The notes: generated by a model not told the origin, from the sequence alone. Numbered from the stretch's first letter, positions 1 to 6,087 are shown. The stretch is 21,977 nucleotides of DNA from Candidatus Bipolaricaulota bacterium (GCA_014360945.1 JACIWM010000011.1:1-21977); one strand, 5' to 3'. Program-made: numbers and translations.

Positions 1-819
1 GGTGACCTGCGTGTCGTCGTAGGATGTCCCGGTGGTCTCGCCCCGAAGCTCGTAGGTTCCGTCTTGGGAAGTGGCCCGATGCACTTCATAACGCGCGGCC
101 CCGGAAACCGGACTCCAGGTAACCCGCACCCGGTCGGAGAAAGTTCCATCGGAAGCTTGGACATTCTGAGGCGCAGCGGGCTGGGAGACCGCGGCAAAAC
201 CGGAATCGGTGGGTGAGTACTCGCTACAGCCAATGCTGTTGCAGGCCTTCACTTTGTAGTAGTAGGTGCGGCCGATCACGATTTCTTGGTCGTCGTAGGA
301 GGTGCCGCCGGTCTGGGCGAGGTACAGGAAATCCGCACCGGGGACGTCGGAACGGTAGACCTCGTAGTAACTGGCGCCAATGGATTCCGACCAAGTGACG
401 CGGATTCTGTCGGAGAAAGTTCCATCGGAGGCCTGGACGTTTTGCGGGGGCTGGGGCGGAGCGGAGCCGAGGTAATAGCCGGAGTCCGCGTGGGAAAAGG
501 AGCTACAGCCGAATTGGTTACAGGCCCGCACCCGGTACCAATAGAGGACGTTGGGGGAGGCGGTGGTGTCGGAGAAGCGGGTGAGCTTGGTTTCCCCGAT
601 CTTTTCGTATTCGCCGTCCTCGGAGGTGGCGCGGAAGACCTCGTAGCGGGTGGCCCCGCGCACCGCGGCCCAGGTGACGATGATCTCATCCGCGTATTCC
701 CCATCGGAGGCGGAGAGGTTTTGGGGGGCCGGCGGGGCGGTGAGGAGGAAACACCCGCCCAAAAGGCCAAGGAAAACCACAAGAAACCCGAAAGCCGTGG
801 ATCGCCAAATTTTTCTCAT
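1..819 (-). CDS. Fibronectin type III repeat lipoprotein (3' end outside window)
   Basis: Reading the minus strand from an ATG at 819 gives 273 codons with no stop before the left edge, so the C-terminus is missing. The start has a good ribosome site (AGGGGG, then TGGCG, then ATG). The N-terminus is a lipoprotein signal: MRKIW, a hydrophobic core, then lipobox LGGC with the lipidated Cys at residue 23. Three tandem Fn3-like beta-sandwich units follow, at about 32-118, 124-214 and 216 to the edge. Each has the hallmarks P-x-N-[LV]-x-A-S-D-G, V-T-W, Y-E-V-[FYH]-R and, in the complete units, Y-x-[VY]-[RK]-[VA]-[RK]-A-C-N. Paired cysteines (C-N-x-x-G-C) end units 1 and 2 and could form disulfides outside the cytoplasm. 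Probable role is a lipid-anchored surface or periplasmic scaffold or adhesin; no catalytic domain is visible. It lies after a terminator and seems to have its own promoter. Confidence 0.85.
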   Translation of the reverse strand, partial: MRKIWRSTAFGFLVVFLGLLGGCFLLTAPPAPQNLSASDGEYADEIIVTWAAVRGATRYEVFRATSEDGEYEKIGETKLTRFSDTTASPNVLYWYRVRACNQFGCSSFSHADSGYYLGSAPPQPPQNVQASDGTFSDRIRVTWSESIGASYYEVYRSDVPGADFLYLAQTGGTSYDDQEIVIGRTYYYKVKACNSIGCSEYSPTDSGFAAVSQPAAPQNVQASDGTFSDRVRVTWSPVSGAARYEVHRATSQDGTYELRGETTGTSYDDTQVT

Positions 820-837
820 CGCCACCCCCTAAGCTCG

Positions 838-866
838 ATGGTAGTGGGAGAGAGGCGCAAGGCCAA
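838..866 (-). promoter_or_regulatory. Candidate sigma70-type promoter of the Fn3 lipoprotein gene
   Basis: On the minus strand, TTGGCC (866-861) and TACCAT (843-838) are separated by 17 bases. Both match the consensus at 4 of 6 positions. Transcription would begin near 831, about 12 bases before the ATG at 819, leaving room for the AGGGGG ribosome site. The -35 box sits just after the upstream gene's terminator. Inferred from sequence only. Confidence 0.35.
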
Positions 867-894
867 GGAAAAAGGGGCGCTCCGTGGAGCGCCC
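866..894 (-). terminator. Rho-independent terminator after the PKD lipoprotein gene
   Basis: The arms GGGCGCTCC (875-883) and GGAGCGCCC (886-894) form a perfect nine-pair stem (the tip pair probably opens). On the minus strand five T residues follow directly (873-869). It lies 44 bases beyond the stop at 939, so it should end the transcript of the envelope cluster before the Fn3 gene. Confidence 0.8.
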
Positions 895-938
895 GGAACG
901 CGCCGGCACTCTAAAAGGAGGCCGGAAGCGGGCTCTTC

Positions 939-1772
939 TCATCTTCGCCGGCCGCAGCCGCCTGTCGCACACTCCTCCACCTTGAGGACCTGCGTGGCCC
1001 GGTCCTCGGCCCCAGAGGGATCACGCACAGTTAGCACCACCACGTATTCCCCGGCCTCGGCATAGGTGTGCTGTACCACCATCCCCTCCGCGCTTCCGCC
1101 GTCGCCGAAGTCCCAAAGGTAGGTGAGGGTCTCGCCATCGGGGTCCGAAGAGGGGGAGGCGTCGAAGCTCACGGGCTCGTCGGTGAAGGGATCCGTGGGC
1201 CAGACGGTGAAGGAGGCTTTGGGCGGGTTATTGAGGACGCGGATGAGGGTCGTGGCCCGGCCCGTTTCCGAGGGGCCAACCACCACGAGGGTCACCATGT
1301 ATTCGCCGGCCCGCTGGTAGGTGTGGGAAAGGATGCCACCGGAGGCCACCGGCGAGCCATCCCCAAAATCCCAGAGGTAATCGGTGATAGCGCCGGCCGG
1401 GTCGAAGGATTGGGAGGCGTCGAACTGCACCGTAAGCGGAGCTTTCCCCTCCTTGGGCTCGGCGACAATCACGGCGAAGACGCCTGACGTAGGCTGAACG
1501 GTTTTGGGAACGCAGCCACCAAGAAGAAGAGCCAGGACGGTAAGGAGGAGGATCCCCCTTACCCTGACCCTCTTCCCCGTCCTTTCGAATCCTTCTCCCC
1601 CGCTGGGGGAACCCCTCACCCTGACCCTCTCCCCGGAGGGGAGAGGGGATGATGAGTTATTTCCGGAGGGGAGAGGGGATGAGTCACCGGAGGGGAAAGG
1701 GGATGAGTTACTGAAGGGGAAAGGGAATGTTCGGATAGCCCCAAACAACGCGCGGAAAAATTTGACAACCAT
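939..1772 (-). CDS. PKD-domain lipoprotein with repeat-encoded N-terminal extension
   Basis: 277 residues from ATG 1772, chosen because AAGGAGG lies six bases upstream; an in-frame ATG at 1799 lacks this. Residues 1-20 begin MVVKFFRALF. Residues 21-73 are encoded by palindromic repeat copies and read as low-complexity SSPLPSG and GERVRVRG peptides. A lipoprotein signal core (ILLLTVLALLLGGC, Cys 87) then follows directly. The mature part has two PKD beta-sandwich domains, about 97-180 and 185-265, each with the diagnostic WDFGDG (134-139 and 220-225) and an H-T-Y-x-x-A-G-E-Y motif. The C-terminus has two cysteines and ends GRRR. PKD domains usually mediate protein or polysaccharide contact on secreted proteins. 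It is 16 bases downstream of a paralogous lipoprotein gene and ends at a strong terminator. A GTG at 1619 inside the repeat could be an alternative start. Confidence 0.85.
   Translation of the reverse strand: MVVKFFRALFGAIRTFPFPFSNSSPFPSGDSSPLPSGNNSSSPLPSGERVRVRGSPSGGEGFERTGKRVRVRGILLLTVLALLLGGCVPKTVQPTSGVFAVIVAEPKEGKAPLTVQFDASQSFDPAGAITDYLWDFGDGSPVASGGILSHTYQRAGEYMVTLVVVGPSETGRATTLIRVLNNPPKASFTVWPTDPFTDEPVSFDASPSSDPDGETLTYLWDFGDGGSAEGMVVQHTYAEAGEYVVVLTVRDPSGAEDRATQVLKVEECATGGCGRRR
1552..1727. repeat. Cluster of palindromic CCCTCACCCTGACCCTCTCCCC-type repeats inside a gene
   Basis: A perfect hairpin is formed by CCCTCTCCCC (1625-1634), loop GGA and GGGGAGAGGG (1638-1647), preceded by CCCTCACCCTGA. 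A degenerate half copy (TTACCCTGACCCTCTTCCCC) lies at 1559-1578, and a related CTTCTCCCCC/GGGGGA half hairpin around 1592-1610. Right of the hairpin its 3' arm recurs, starting at 1633, 1663, 1687 and 1711. These spacings of 30, 24 and 24 bases are all multiples of three. The family resembles short palindromic repeats known from many bacterial genomes, where they encode spurious PSGERVRVRG peptides. Here the copies lie in frame within the first 73 codons of the PKD lipoprotein gene. Confidence 0.85.
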
Positions 1773-1788
1773 TCGGCCTCCTTGGGCG

Positions 1789-2409
1789 TTAATACCCACA
1801 GCTCGGCCCTCCTTGGACCGTGATCGTTTTGCTCACACTTGCCACCTGGCCCATCTCGTCCTCCACGGAAAGGGTCACAAGATAGGTCCCGCCGTAGCGG
1901 TAGCTTTTCTCCACCACGGGCTCAGCACTTTCGGCATGGGTCCCGTCACCGAAGGCCCAGAGGTAGCGCACGATCTTTCCGTTGGGACTGGTGGAGGCGG
2001 AGGCATCGAAGATGATGGGCTCGTAGGTTCCGGGAAGGGGCGGGGCGAAGGAGAAATCCGGCTCGGGTTTGGGGAAGTGCACGGTGACCTGGGCCTCGCG
2101 GGTGCTTTTGCGGCCCTGGGCATCGTAGACGGTGAGGGTCACCCGAAACGTTCCACCGCGGGTGTAGGTGTGGGAGACGATGGGGCCGAAGGCTTTGGTG
2201 CCGTCACCGAAGTCCCAGATGTACTCGGCAATGCGGGAGTCCGCGGCGAAGGAAAGAGAGCCATCGCAGACCACGGTGAGGGGGGCTGTTCCCTCCGTGG
2301 GCCGTAAGGAAAAGATGGCCTCCGGCGCCTTGGGCGTGAGCTTTCCCACGCACCCGGATAACCCCAAGATCGCGGCCAAAACCAAAAAGATCAGGAAAAC
2401 GCGGCGCAT
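1789..2409 (-). CDS. Two-PKD-domain lipoprotein
   Basis: 206 residues from an ATG preceded by AAGGAGGGG at good spacing. The signal peptide MRRVFLIFLVLAAILGLSGC is a classical lipoprotein leader with the acylated Cys at 20 and a normal short basic n-region, unlike its two neighbours. PKD domain 1 spans about 30-112 (WDFGDG 65-70) and PKD domain 2 about 117-198 (WAFGDG 151-156). Both carry the E-G-T-A-P-L-T-V or Y-E-P-I-I-F-D-A-S strand and the [SH]-x-[ST]-Y-x-x-G-G-T turn. The residue after Cys20 is Val, not Asp, so by the E. coli rule it would be sorted to the outer membrane. It starts 10 bases after the beta-barrel-like gene and is followed after 16 bases by its paralogue, so the three are probably co-transcribed. 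Its partner is unknown. Confidence 0.9.
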   Translation of the reverse strand: MRRVFLIFLVLAAILGLSGCVGKLTPKAPEAIFSLRPTEGTAPLTVVCDGSLSFAADSRIAEYIWDFGDGTKAFGPIVSHTYTRGGTFRVTLTVYDAQGRKSTREAQVTVHFPKPEPDFSFAPPLPGTYEPIIFDASASTSPNGKIVRYLWAFGDGTHAESAEPVVEKSYRYGGTYLVTLSVEDEMGQVASVSKTITVQGGPSCGY

Positions 2410-2419
2410 CGCCCCTCCT

Positions 2420-3340
2420 TCATAGCGGGAGCTCCACCCGGAGACTAACCCCCAACCAAAAGCCGGAAAGGTCCAAAGGATCGGGATTTCCGTCGCGGTT
2501 CAAATCCATGGACCCGCCATCCTCGGAAAAGAGACCGGGGAAGAAGGCAAAGCGGAACCCGGCCTCCGCGCCCACAGTGAGGTTGGGAAAGACCGGGAGG
2601 GCCGCGCGCAGGAAAAACGCGGCACAAAAGGCCCGGCCCCGGTACACCCCTTCCCCGCTTGCCGGAACAAAGGAAAGGGTAAGGCTGGGAAAAGTCACGG
2701 AATAGGAAAGGCTGGCCCAAGCAAGACCGGCGCTCGCGCCAAGGAAGATCATCCCGGGAATGGGAGAGAACACAAAAAGCGCGTGGAGATCAGCGTAGGA
2801 AAGGCCAAGTTGCACCTTTACCTCTTGGTCGCCCCAAGCTCCTTCCGTTCCCGTTTCCGCGCCAAAGAGGGAGAAACCGAGGCCGAAGGAGAAGGGCTCG
2901 CCCAGGGTCTCCGCCATCCTCACGCCCACCCCGCCGGAAAGGAGAGGAACGGCCGGGATATCCCCAAAAAACGTCTGGTTTCCGTAAGCGATGGCTTGGT
3001 TGGTGAGCTGGATGAAGGCGCTCAGGGCGGGCGGGTAGGTGCGGAAGAAGTGGGGGCCGGACTCCAGGCCCAGCGGGACAGCCTGGGCGGAAAGCCCGAA
3101 GGCCAAAAGGAGCGCCAAAAGCCCCCTCACCCTGACCCTCTCCCCAAAGGGGAGAGGGAAAACGTTGGGGAACCTAAAGGGGAGAGGGAAAACGTTGGAG
3201 AGCCTCCCCATTTTTTCGCGAACCCTGCTTCCACGCCGGCTTTTTTCCCTCAATCCTTCTTTCCCTCCGGGTTTTTCCCCGGTCCCTTCTCCCCCTCTGG
3301 GGGAGAAGGCAAGGATGAGGGGAAAGAAGTTCCAGTTCAT
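2420..3340 (-). CDS. Probable outer-membrane beta-barrel protein with repeat-encoded N-terminal extension
   Basis: 306 residues from ATG 3340 (AAGGGGG upstream). Residues 7-73 lie in a stretch containing two palindromic repeat loci. A signal core follows (LLALLLAFGLSAQA, likely cleavage after Ala 87). The mature part alternates short hydrophobic and aromatic strands with Gly-rich turns (GLGFSLFG, LGLSYADLHALFVFSP, FLGASAGLAW, AGFRFAFFPG) and ends in an amphipathic strand (LGVSLRVELPL), as expected of a barrel. A calcium-loop-like D-L-N-R-D-G-N-P-D-P-L-D lies at 279-290. No named family is recognised. Possible shorter starts are ATG 3211 and GTG 3130; the GTG lies inside the repeat, has GGGGAGAGG upstream and would give a compact signal peptide of 236 residues total. 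First of three co-directional envelope genes; function unknown. Confidence 0.7.
   Translation of the reverse strand: MNWNFFPLILAFSPRGGEGTGEKPGGKEGLREKSRRGSRVREKMGRLSNVFPLPFRFPNVFPLPFGERVRVRGLLALLLAFGLSAQAVPLGLESGPHFFRTYPPALSAFIQLTNQAIAYGNQTFFGDIPAVPLLSGGVGVRMAETLGEPFSFGLGFSLFGAETGTEGAWGDQEVKVQLGLSYADLHALFVFSPIPGMIFLGASAGLAWASLSYSVTFPSLTLSFVPASGEGVYRGRAFCAAFFLRAALPVFPNLTVGAEAGFRFAFFPGLFSEDGGSMDLNRDGNPDPLDLSGFWLGVSLRVELPL
3124..3205. repeat. Palindromic repeat plus 30-bp tandem duplication inside the barrel gene
   Basis: CCCTCACCCTGA is followed by CCCTCTCCCC (3136-3145), loop AAA and GGGGAGAGGG (3149-3158), a perfect ten-pair hairpin of the same family as at 1625-1647. The right arm with its flank (3146-3175) is immediately repeated at 3176-3205 with two mismatches in 30 bases. 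Thirty bases is ten codons, so the reading frame of the host gene is kept, giving a doubled NVFPLPF peptide. Confidence 0.9.
3264..3319. repeat. Variant palindromic repeat at the 5' end of the barrel gene
   Basis: The arms CCTTCTCCCCC (3285-3295) and GGGGGAGAAGG (3299-3309) pair perfectly around a TCT loop, and GCAAGGATGAGG follows. It is the GAGAAGG subtype of the same repeat family, also seen in degraded form near 1592-1610. It begins only seven codons after the ATG at 3340. Confidence 0.75.
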
Positions 3341-3428
3341 CCTGCCCCCTTGGACGTAACAGAGGCTACAGCCCCGCTGGCCCTCTTTTAGGGACAGGAC
3401 GGCGGAAGGGAGGCCCGGTTCGTCCGGA

Positions 3429-4463
3429 TTAAAGGCCGCGCAGTTCCTCCCAGAAGAGGTCGATTGTCCGGAGGATGTCCTCCCGGGAGACGTCGAGATG
3501 CGTCACCAACCGAAGTTTTCTCGCCTCGGTTCCCGCGCCGGCCGGGGCCACAAGAACCCCTTTACGCTTGAGACGCGCGGCGAGCTCCTGGGCCGTGGGG
3601 CCGCGGAGGATCTCCACCACCACGATGTTCGTCTCCGGCGGCCACACCGAAAGACAGGGGATCTGGGAAAGGCCCTCGGCAAGGATCTTTGCGTTCTCAT
3701 GATCCTCGGCGAGGCGCGGGACGTGATGTTCGAGGGCGTAGAGGCCGGCGGCGGCGAGAACCCCGGCCTGGCGCATTCCCCCGCCCAAAGCCTTCCGCAC
3801 CCGCCGCGCTTCCTCGATGAACTCCCGGGAACCACAGAGGACCGAGCCCACCGGACAGCCCAAACCCTTGGACAGGCAAAACATCACGGAGTCGAAACCC
3901 CGCACGAGTTCCGCCACCGGGATACCTGTGGCCACGGAGACGTTGAAGATGCGGGCGCCGTCGAGGTGCACGGGGATTCCGTGGGCGTGGGCCACCTCCA
4001 GGATCTCCCGGGCGCCGGAAAGGGGCCAGATCCGGCCACCCACGGCATTGTGGGTATTCTCCAAGCACACAAGCCCGGTGTGGGCAAGGTAATAAAGTTT
4101 GGGTCGGATGGCATTTCGGACTTGTTCGGCCGTGAAGATCCCACGCTCGCCGAAGATCACCCGAGGCTGGACCCCGGAAAAGCGAGCCATGGTGGCCATC
4201 TCCACGTTGTAGATGTGGGACTGAGCCTCCACGATCACCTCTTGTCCAGGCCGGGTGTGCACGGCGATGGCCACCTGGTTCCCCATGGTCCCGGAGGGGA
4301 CAAAGAGGGCGGCCTCCATCCCTGTGATCTCCGCGGCCTTCTCCTGGAGCCGGTTCACCGTGGGGTCCTCGCCGTAGACATCGTCGCCCACCTCCGCCTG
4401 GGCCATGGCCCGCCGCATCTCCGGGGTGGGCTTCGTCACCGTATCCGAACGAAGATCGATCAT
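3429..4463 (-). CDS. ltaE: Low-specificity L-threonine aldolase
   Basis: 344 residues, full length for the family. A PLP enzyme of fold type I that splits L-threonine or allo-threonine into glycine and acetaldehyde in the cytoplasm. Visible family motifs are IDLRSDTVTKPT at the N-terminus, DDVYGEDPT (27-35), FVPSGTMGNQ (54-63), the stacking His in SHIYN (82-86), CLENTHN (133-139), LDGARIFN (167-174) and the PLP lysine in CLSKGLG (Lys 199). The ATG at 4463 is used because GAGGAGG lies seven bases upstream; an ATG at 4469 is one base from that site. The chosen ATG overlaps the pcm stop as ATGA, so translation is probably coupled. Its glycine product is the substrate of the gcv genes found 4 kb away. 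Confidence 0.95.
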   Translation of the reverse strand: MIDLRSDTVTKPTPEMRRAMAQAEVGDDVYGEDPTVNRLQEKAAEITGMEAALFVPSGTMGNQVAIAVHTRPGQEVIVEAQSHIYNVEMATMARFSGVQPRVIFGERGIFTAEQVRNAIRPKLYYLAHTGLVCLENTHNAVGGRIWPLSGAREILEVAHAHGIPVHLDGARIFNVSVATGIPVAELVRGFDSVMFCLSKGLGCPVGSVLCGSREFIEEARRVRKALGGGMRQAGVLAAAGLYALEHHVPRLAEDHENAKILAEGLSQIPCLSVWPPETNIVVVEILRGPTAQELAARLKRKGVLVAPAGAGTEARKLRLVTHLDVSREDILRTIDLFWEELRGL

Positions 4464-5113
4464 CGCCATCCCTCCTCGCCGATGAGGGGCACAAAGCTCA
4501 CCGGACAAAGGTGCTCATACACCAGCCTTCCCCCCTCTTTTCGCACAAGCCAAAGATCCTGGTGGAACCTTCCGCCCACAGGGATCACAAGTCTTCCCCC
4601 CTCGGAAAGCTGGGCAAGGAGGCTTTGGGGAACTTTCGGGGCCGCGGCGGTGACGAGGATCGCGCAAAAAGGGGCCTCCTCCGGCCAGCCCCTCGTGCCG
4701 TCGCCTATGCGAAAATGTACGTTCCTATACCCCAGCTTTCGCAGCCTCTCCCGCGCCTCCCAGGAAAGCTCGGGAAGCCTTTCCACGGTGAACACCTCCT
4801 TCGCCAGCTCGGCAAGTATCGCCGTCTGATAGCCGGAGCCTGTGCCGATCTCCAGCACTTTTTCCTCGCCGGAGAGTTCCAGGGCCTCGGTGGAGAGGGC
4901 CACGATGTAGGGCTGGGAGATAGTCTGGCCAAGGCCGATGGGCAAAGGGCGGTCGTCGTAGGCCCAGGGGAGGTACTCGGGAAGGACGAAAAGATGCCGG
5001 GGAACCTTCTCCATGGCGGAAAGGACCCGCGGATCACGGATGCCTTTTTCCCGGAGCTCGGCCACGAGCTCCCTCCGGGCTCGGGCCAGTTCCTCCTCAG
5101 TCGGCCAGCGCAT
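4460..5113 (-). CDS. pcm: Protein-L-isoaspartate O-methyltransferase
   Basis: 217 residues, typical length. Uses S-adenosylmethionine to methylate isoaspartyl residues in aged proteins so that they can return to aspartate. Conserved blocks are VPRHLFV (37-43), the GQTISQP region (62-68) that contacts substrate, the SAM-binding motif I VLEIGTGSGYQTA (86-98), the acidic post-motif residue in FTVERL, and motifs around ILVTAAAPKVP and RLVIPVG. The ATG overlaps the 3' end of the preceding DUF2007-like gene by 17 bases and has a GAGG ribosome site. The stop overlaps the ltaE start. Such repair enzymes are common in thermophiles and long-lived cells. Confidence 0.95.
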   Translation of the reverse strand: MRWPTEEELARARRELVAELREKGIRDPRVLSAMEKVPRHLFVLPEYLPWAYDDRPLPIGLGQTISQPYIVALSTEALELSGEEKVLEIGTGSGYQTAILAELAKEVFTVERLPELSWEARERLRKLGYRNVHFRIGDGTRGWPEEAPFCAILVTAAAPKVPQSLLAQLSEGGRLVIPVGGRFHQDLWLVRKEGGRLVYEHLCPVSFVPLIGEEGWR

Positions 5114-5342
5114 CGTCCTCTGGGGGAAGGGTGAAGGCCTTCAAGGCCTCCTGAGCGGGAAGGAGGTCCTCCTCCCGTACGAGGATCTGGATCTCCGCCA
5201 GGCCGTCCACGGTCACGGGATACACACCGGGTGGGACGTGATGGCGAAGGCGGACCTGTATTCCCTCGCCTTCCAGGAACCCTTTGAGAAGGAGGGCCTG
5301 GGGCTCGCCCCACACCGTGGTGAGCTTCACCCACTTTTCCAT
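5097..5342 (-). CDS. Small DUF2007-like (putative signal-transducing) protein
   Basis: 81 residues, soluble, no signal peptide. The pattern is W-V-K-L-T-T-V near the start, then A-L-L-L-K-G-F-L-E-G-E-G-I, a central strand, I-Q-I-L-V-R-E-E-D and A-Q-E-A-L-K-A-F. This matches the ferredoxin-like DUF2007 family, whose exact function is not established. It is the first gene of the DUF2007-pcm-ltaE group and ends inside pcm. No ribosome site is visible before the ATG; instead a TATCAT hexamer sits eight bases upstream, which would suit a leaderless message. Family call is by pattern only. Confidence 0.75.
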   Translation of the reverse strand: MEKWVKLTTVWGEPQALLLKGFLEGEGIQVRLRHHVPPGVYPVTVDGLAEIQILVREEDLLPAQEALKAFTLPPEDDALAD

Positions 5343-5350
5343 GACGGGAA

Positions 5351-5356
5351 ATGATA
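5351..5356 (-). promoter_or_regulatory. Possible -10 element for the DUF2007-pcm-ltaE group
   Basis: TATCAT on the minus strand, eight bases before the ATG at 5342. No convincing -35 box is found 16-18 bases upstream. Its place fits a leaderless transcript, but this is weak evidence. Confidence 0.25.
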
Positions 5357-5381
5357 GCGCTGGGCCGGAGGCGAGGCTCCT

Positions 5382-5411
5382 TTGACGGGGAAAAGGGGGG
5401 GCGGGTAGGAT
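5382..5411 (+). promoter_or_regulatory. Candidate promoter of trkA-trkH
   Basis: TTGACG (5382-5387) and TAGGAT (5406-5411) with an 18-base spacer lie in the 78-base gap between divergent genes. Initiation would fall about 2-4 bases before the ATG at 5421, so the message may be leaderless. Alternatively AGGATAAGGG could serve as a weak ribosome site from an upstream start. Confidence 0.45.
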
Positions 5412-5420
5412 AAGGGCCGT

Positions 5421-6083
5421 ATGTATCTCATCATCGTGGGCGCTGGCGGGATAGGAAGCGCCCTGATTGAACTAGCCGTGCGGGACGGCCACAACGTGGC
5501 CGTGATCGAGCGCAACCCCGAGAGGGCCAACGCCATCGCCCGCAAATACGACCTTTTAGTGATCCAGGCCGACGCGGCCTCGGTGGATGCCCTGCGGGAG
5601 GCCGGGGCGGAGCGGGCCGACGCTCTCATCGCCACCACCTCCGACGACGCCACAAACCTCATGGTCATCGCCGCCGCCCAGGACCTCGGGATCCCCACCA
5701 TCGTCTCCGTGGTCAATAACCGCGCCCACACCGAGCTTTTCCGCCGCCTCGGAGCTCACGTCATGGAGAACCCCGACGTCATCGTGGCCCAATACCTGTA
5801 TCATGCCGCGCTTCATCCGAAGCTTCGGGATCTTGTGACCCTGCCCGGAGGAGCTCAGCTCTTCCGCATCACCGTCACAGGAAACTCCCCATTGGTAGGC
5901 CGGACCCTGCGGGAGGCCGGGGAGGAGGGGATCATTCCGGAAGGGGTGCTGGTGGCGGCGGTGGAACGCAATGGGCAATTGGAGATCGCCAAAGGGAGCA
6001 CGGTCATCCGCGCGGGGGATATTCTCACTGTCTTCAGCAAGGAACACACGCCTGAGCGCCTGATCTCCATCCTCACCGGCTGA
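5421..6083 (+). CDS. trkA: Trk potassium uptake regulatory subunit TrkA (single RCK unit)
   Basis: 220 residues. Cytoplasmic NAD/ATP-binding gating ring for the TrkH channel. An RCK-N Rossmann domain occupies about 1-120, with the nucleotide loop GAGGIG (7-12), the acidic residue ending strand 2 (Glu 30 in VIERN), QADAAS (49-54) and TTSDDATNL (72-80). An RCK-C domain follows at about 138-220, with V-G-R-T-L-R-E and A-G-D-I-L-T-V-F. It has one RCK-N/RCK-C pair, like KtrA and half the size of the duplicated E. coli TrkA, so four to eight copies should assemble. trkH starts four bases after the stop, so the two form an operon. Confidence 0.95.
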   Translation: MYLIIVGAGGIGSALIELAVRDGHNVAVIERNPERANAIARKYDLLVIQADAASVDALREAGAERADALIATTSDDATNLMVIAAAQDLGIPTIVSVVNNRAHTELFRRLGAHVMENPDVIVAQYLYHAALHPKLRDLVTLPGGAQLFRITVTGNSPLVGRTLREAGEEGIIPEGVLVAAVERNGQLEIAKGSTVIRAGDILTVFSKEHTPERLISILTG

Positions 6084-6087
6084 AGAT

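Noticed and set aside
286..1065. Long plus-strand open frame across the Fn3 gene and its upstream gap
   Set aside because: It is antisense to an obvious lipoprotein gene, crosses a terminator and has arginine- and glycine-rich low-complexity sequence with no domain.
1552..1727. CRISPR array
   Set aside because: The repeats are degenerate, directly adjacent and lie inside a reading frame; there are no equal-sized unique spacers and no cas genes.
3120..3320. Transcription terminators or an IS end at the GC hairpins
   Set aside because: No T-run follows the hairpins on the coding strand, no transposase gene is near, and the hairpins are inside an open reading frame near its start.
3341..3428. 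Terminator or promoter between threonine aldolase and the barrel gene
   Set aside because: Only weak palindromes (GGCTGTAGCC) and no convincing -10/-35 pair or T-run could be found; left unannotated, so the two groups may even be co-transcribed.
3498..4829. 443-codon plus-strand frame opposite threonine aldolase and pcm
   Set aside because: The opposite strand encodes two full-length conserved enzymes; the His/Gly-rich product is typical of an antisense shadow in G+C-rich DNA.
5097..5113. Frameshift between the DUF2007-like gene and pcm
   Set aside because: The 17-base overlap is an ordinary overlapping start; both proteins are complete for their families.
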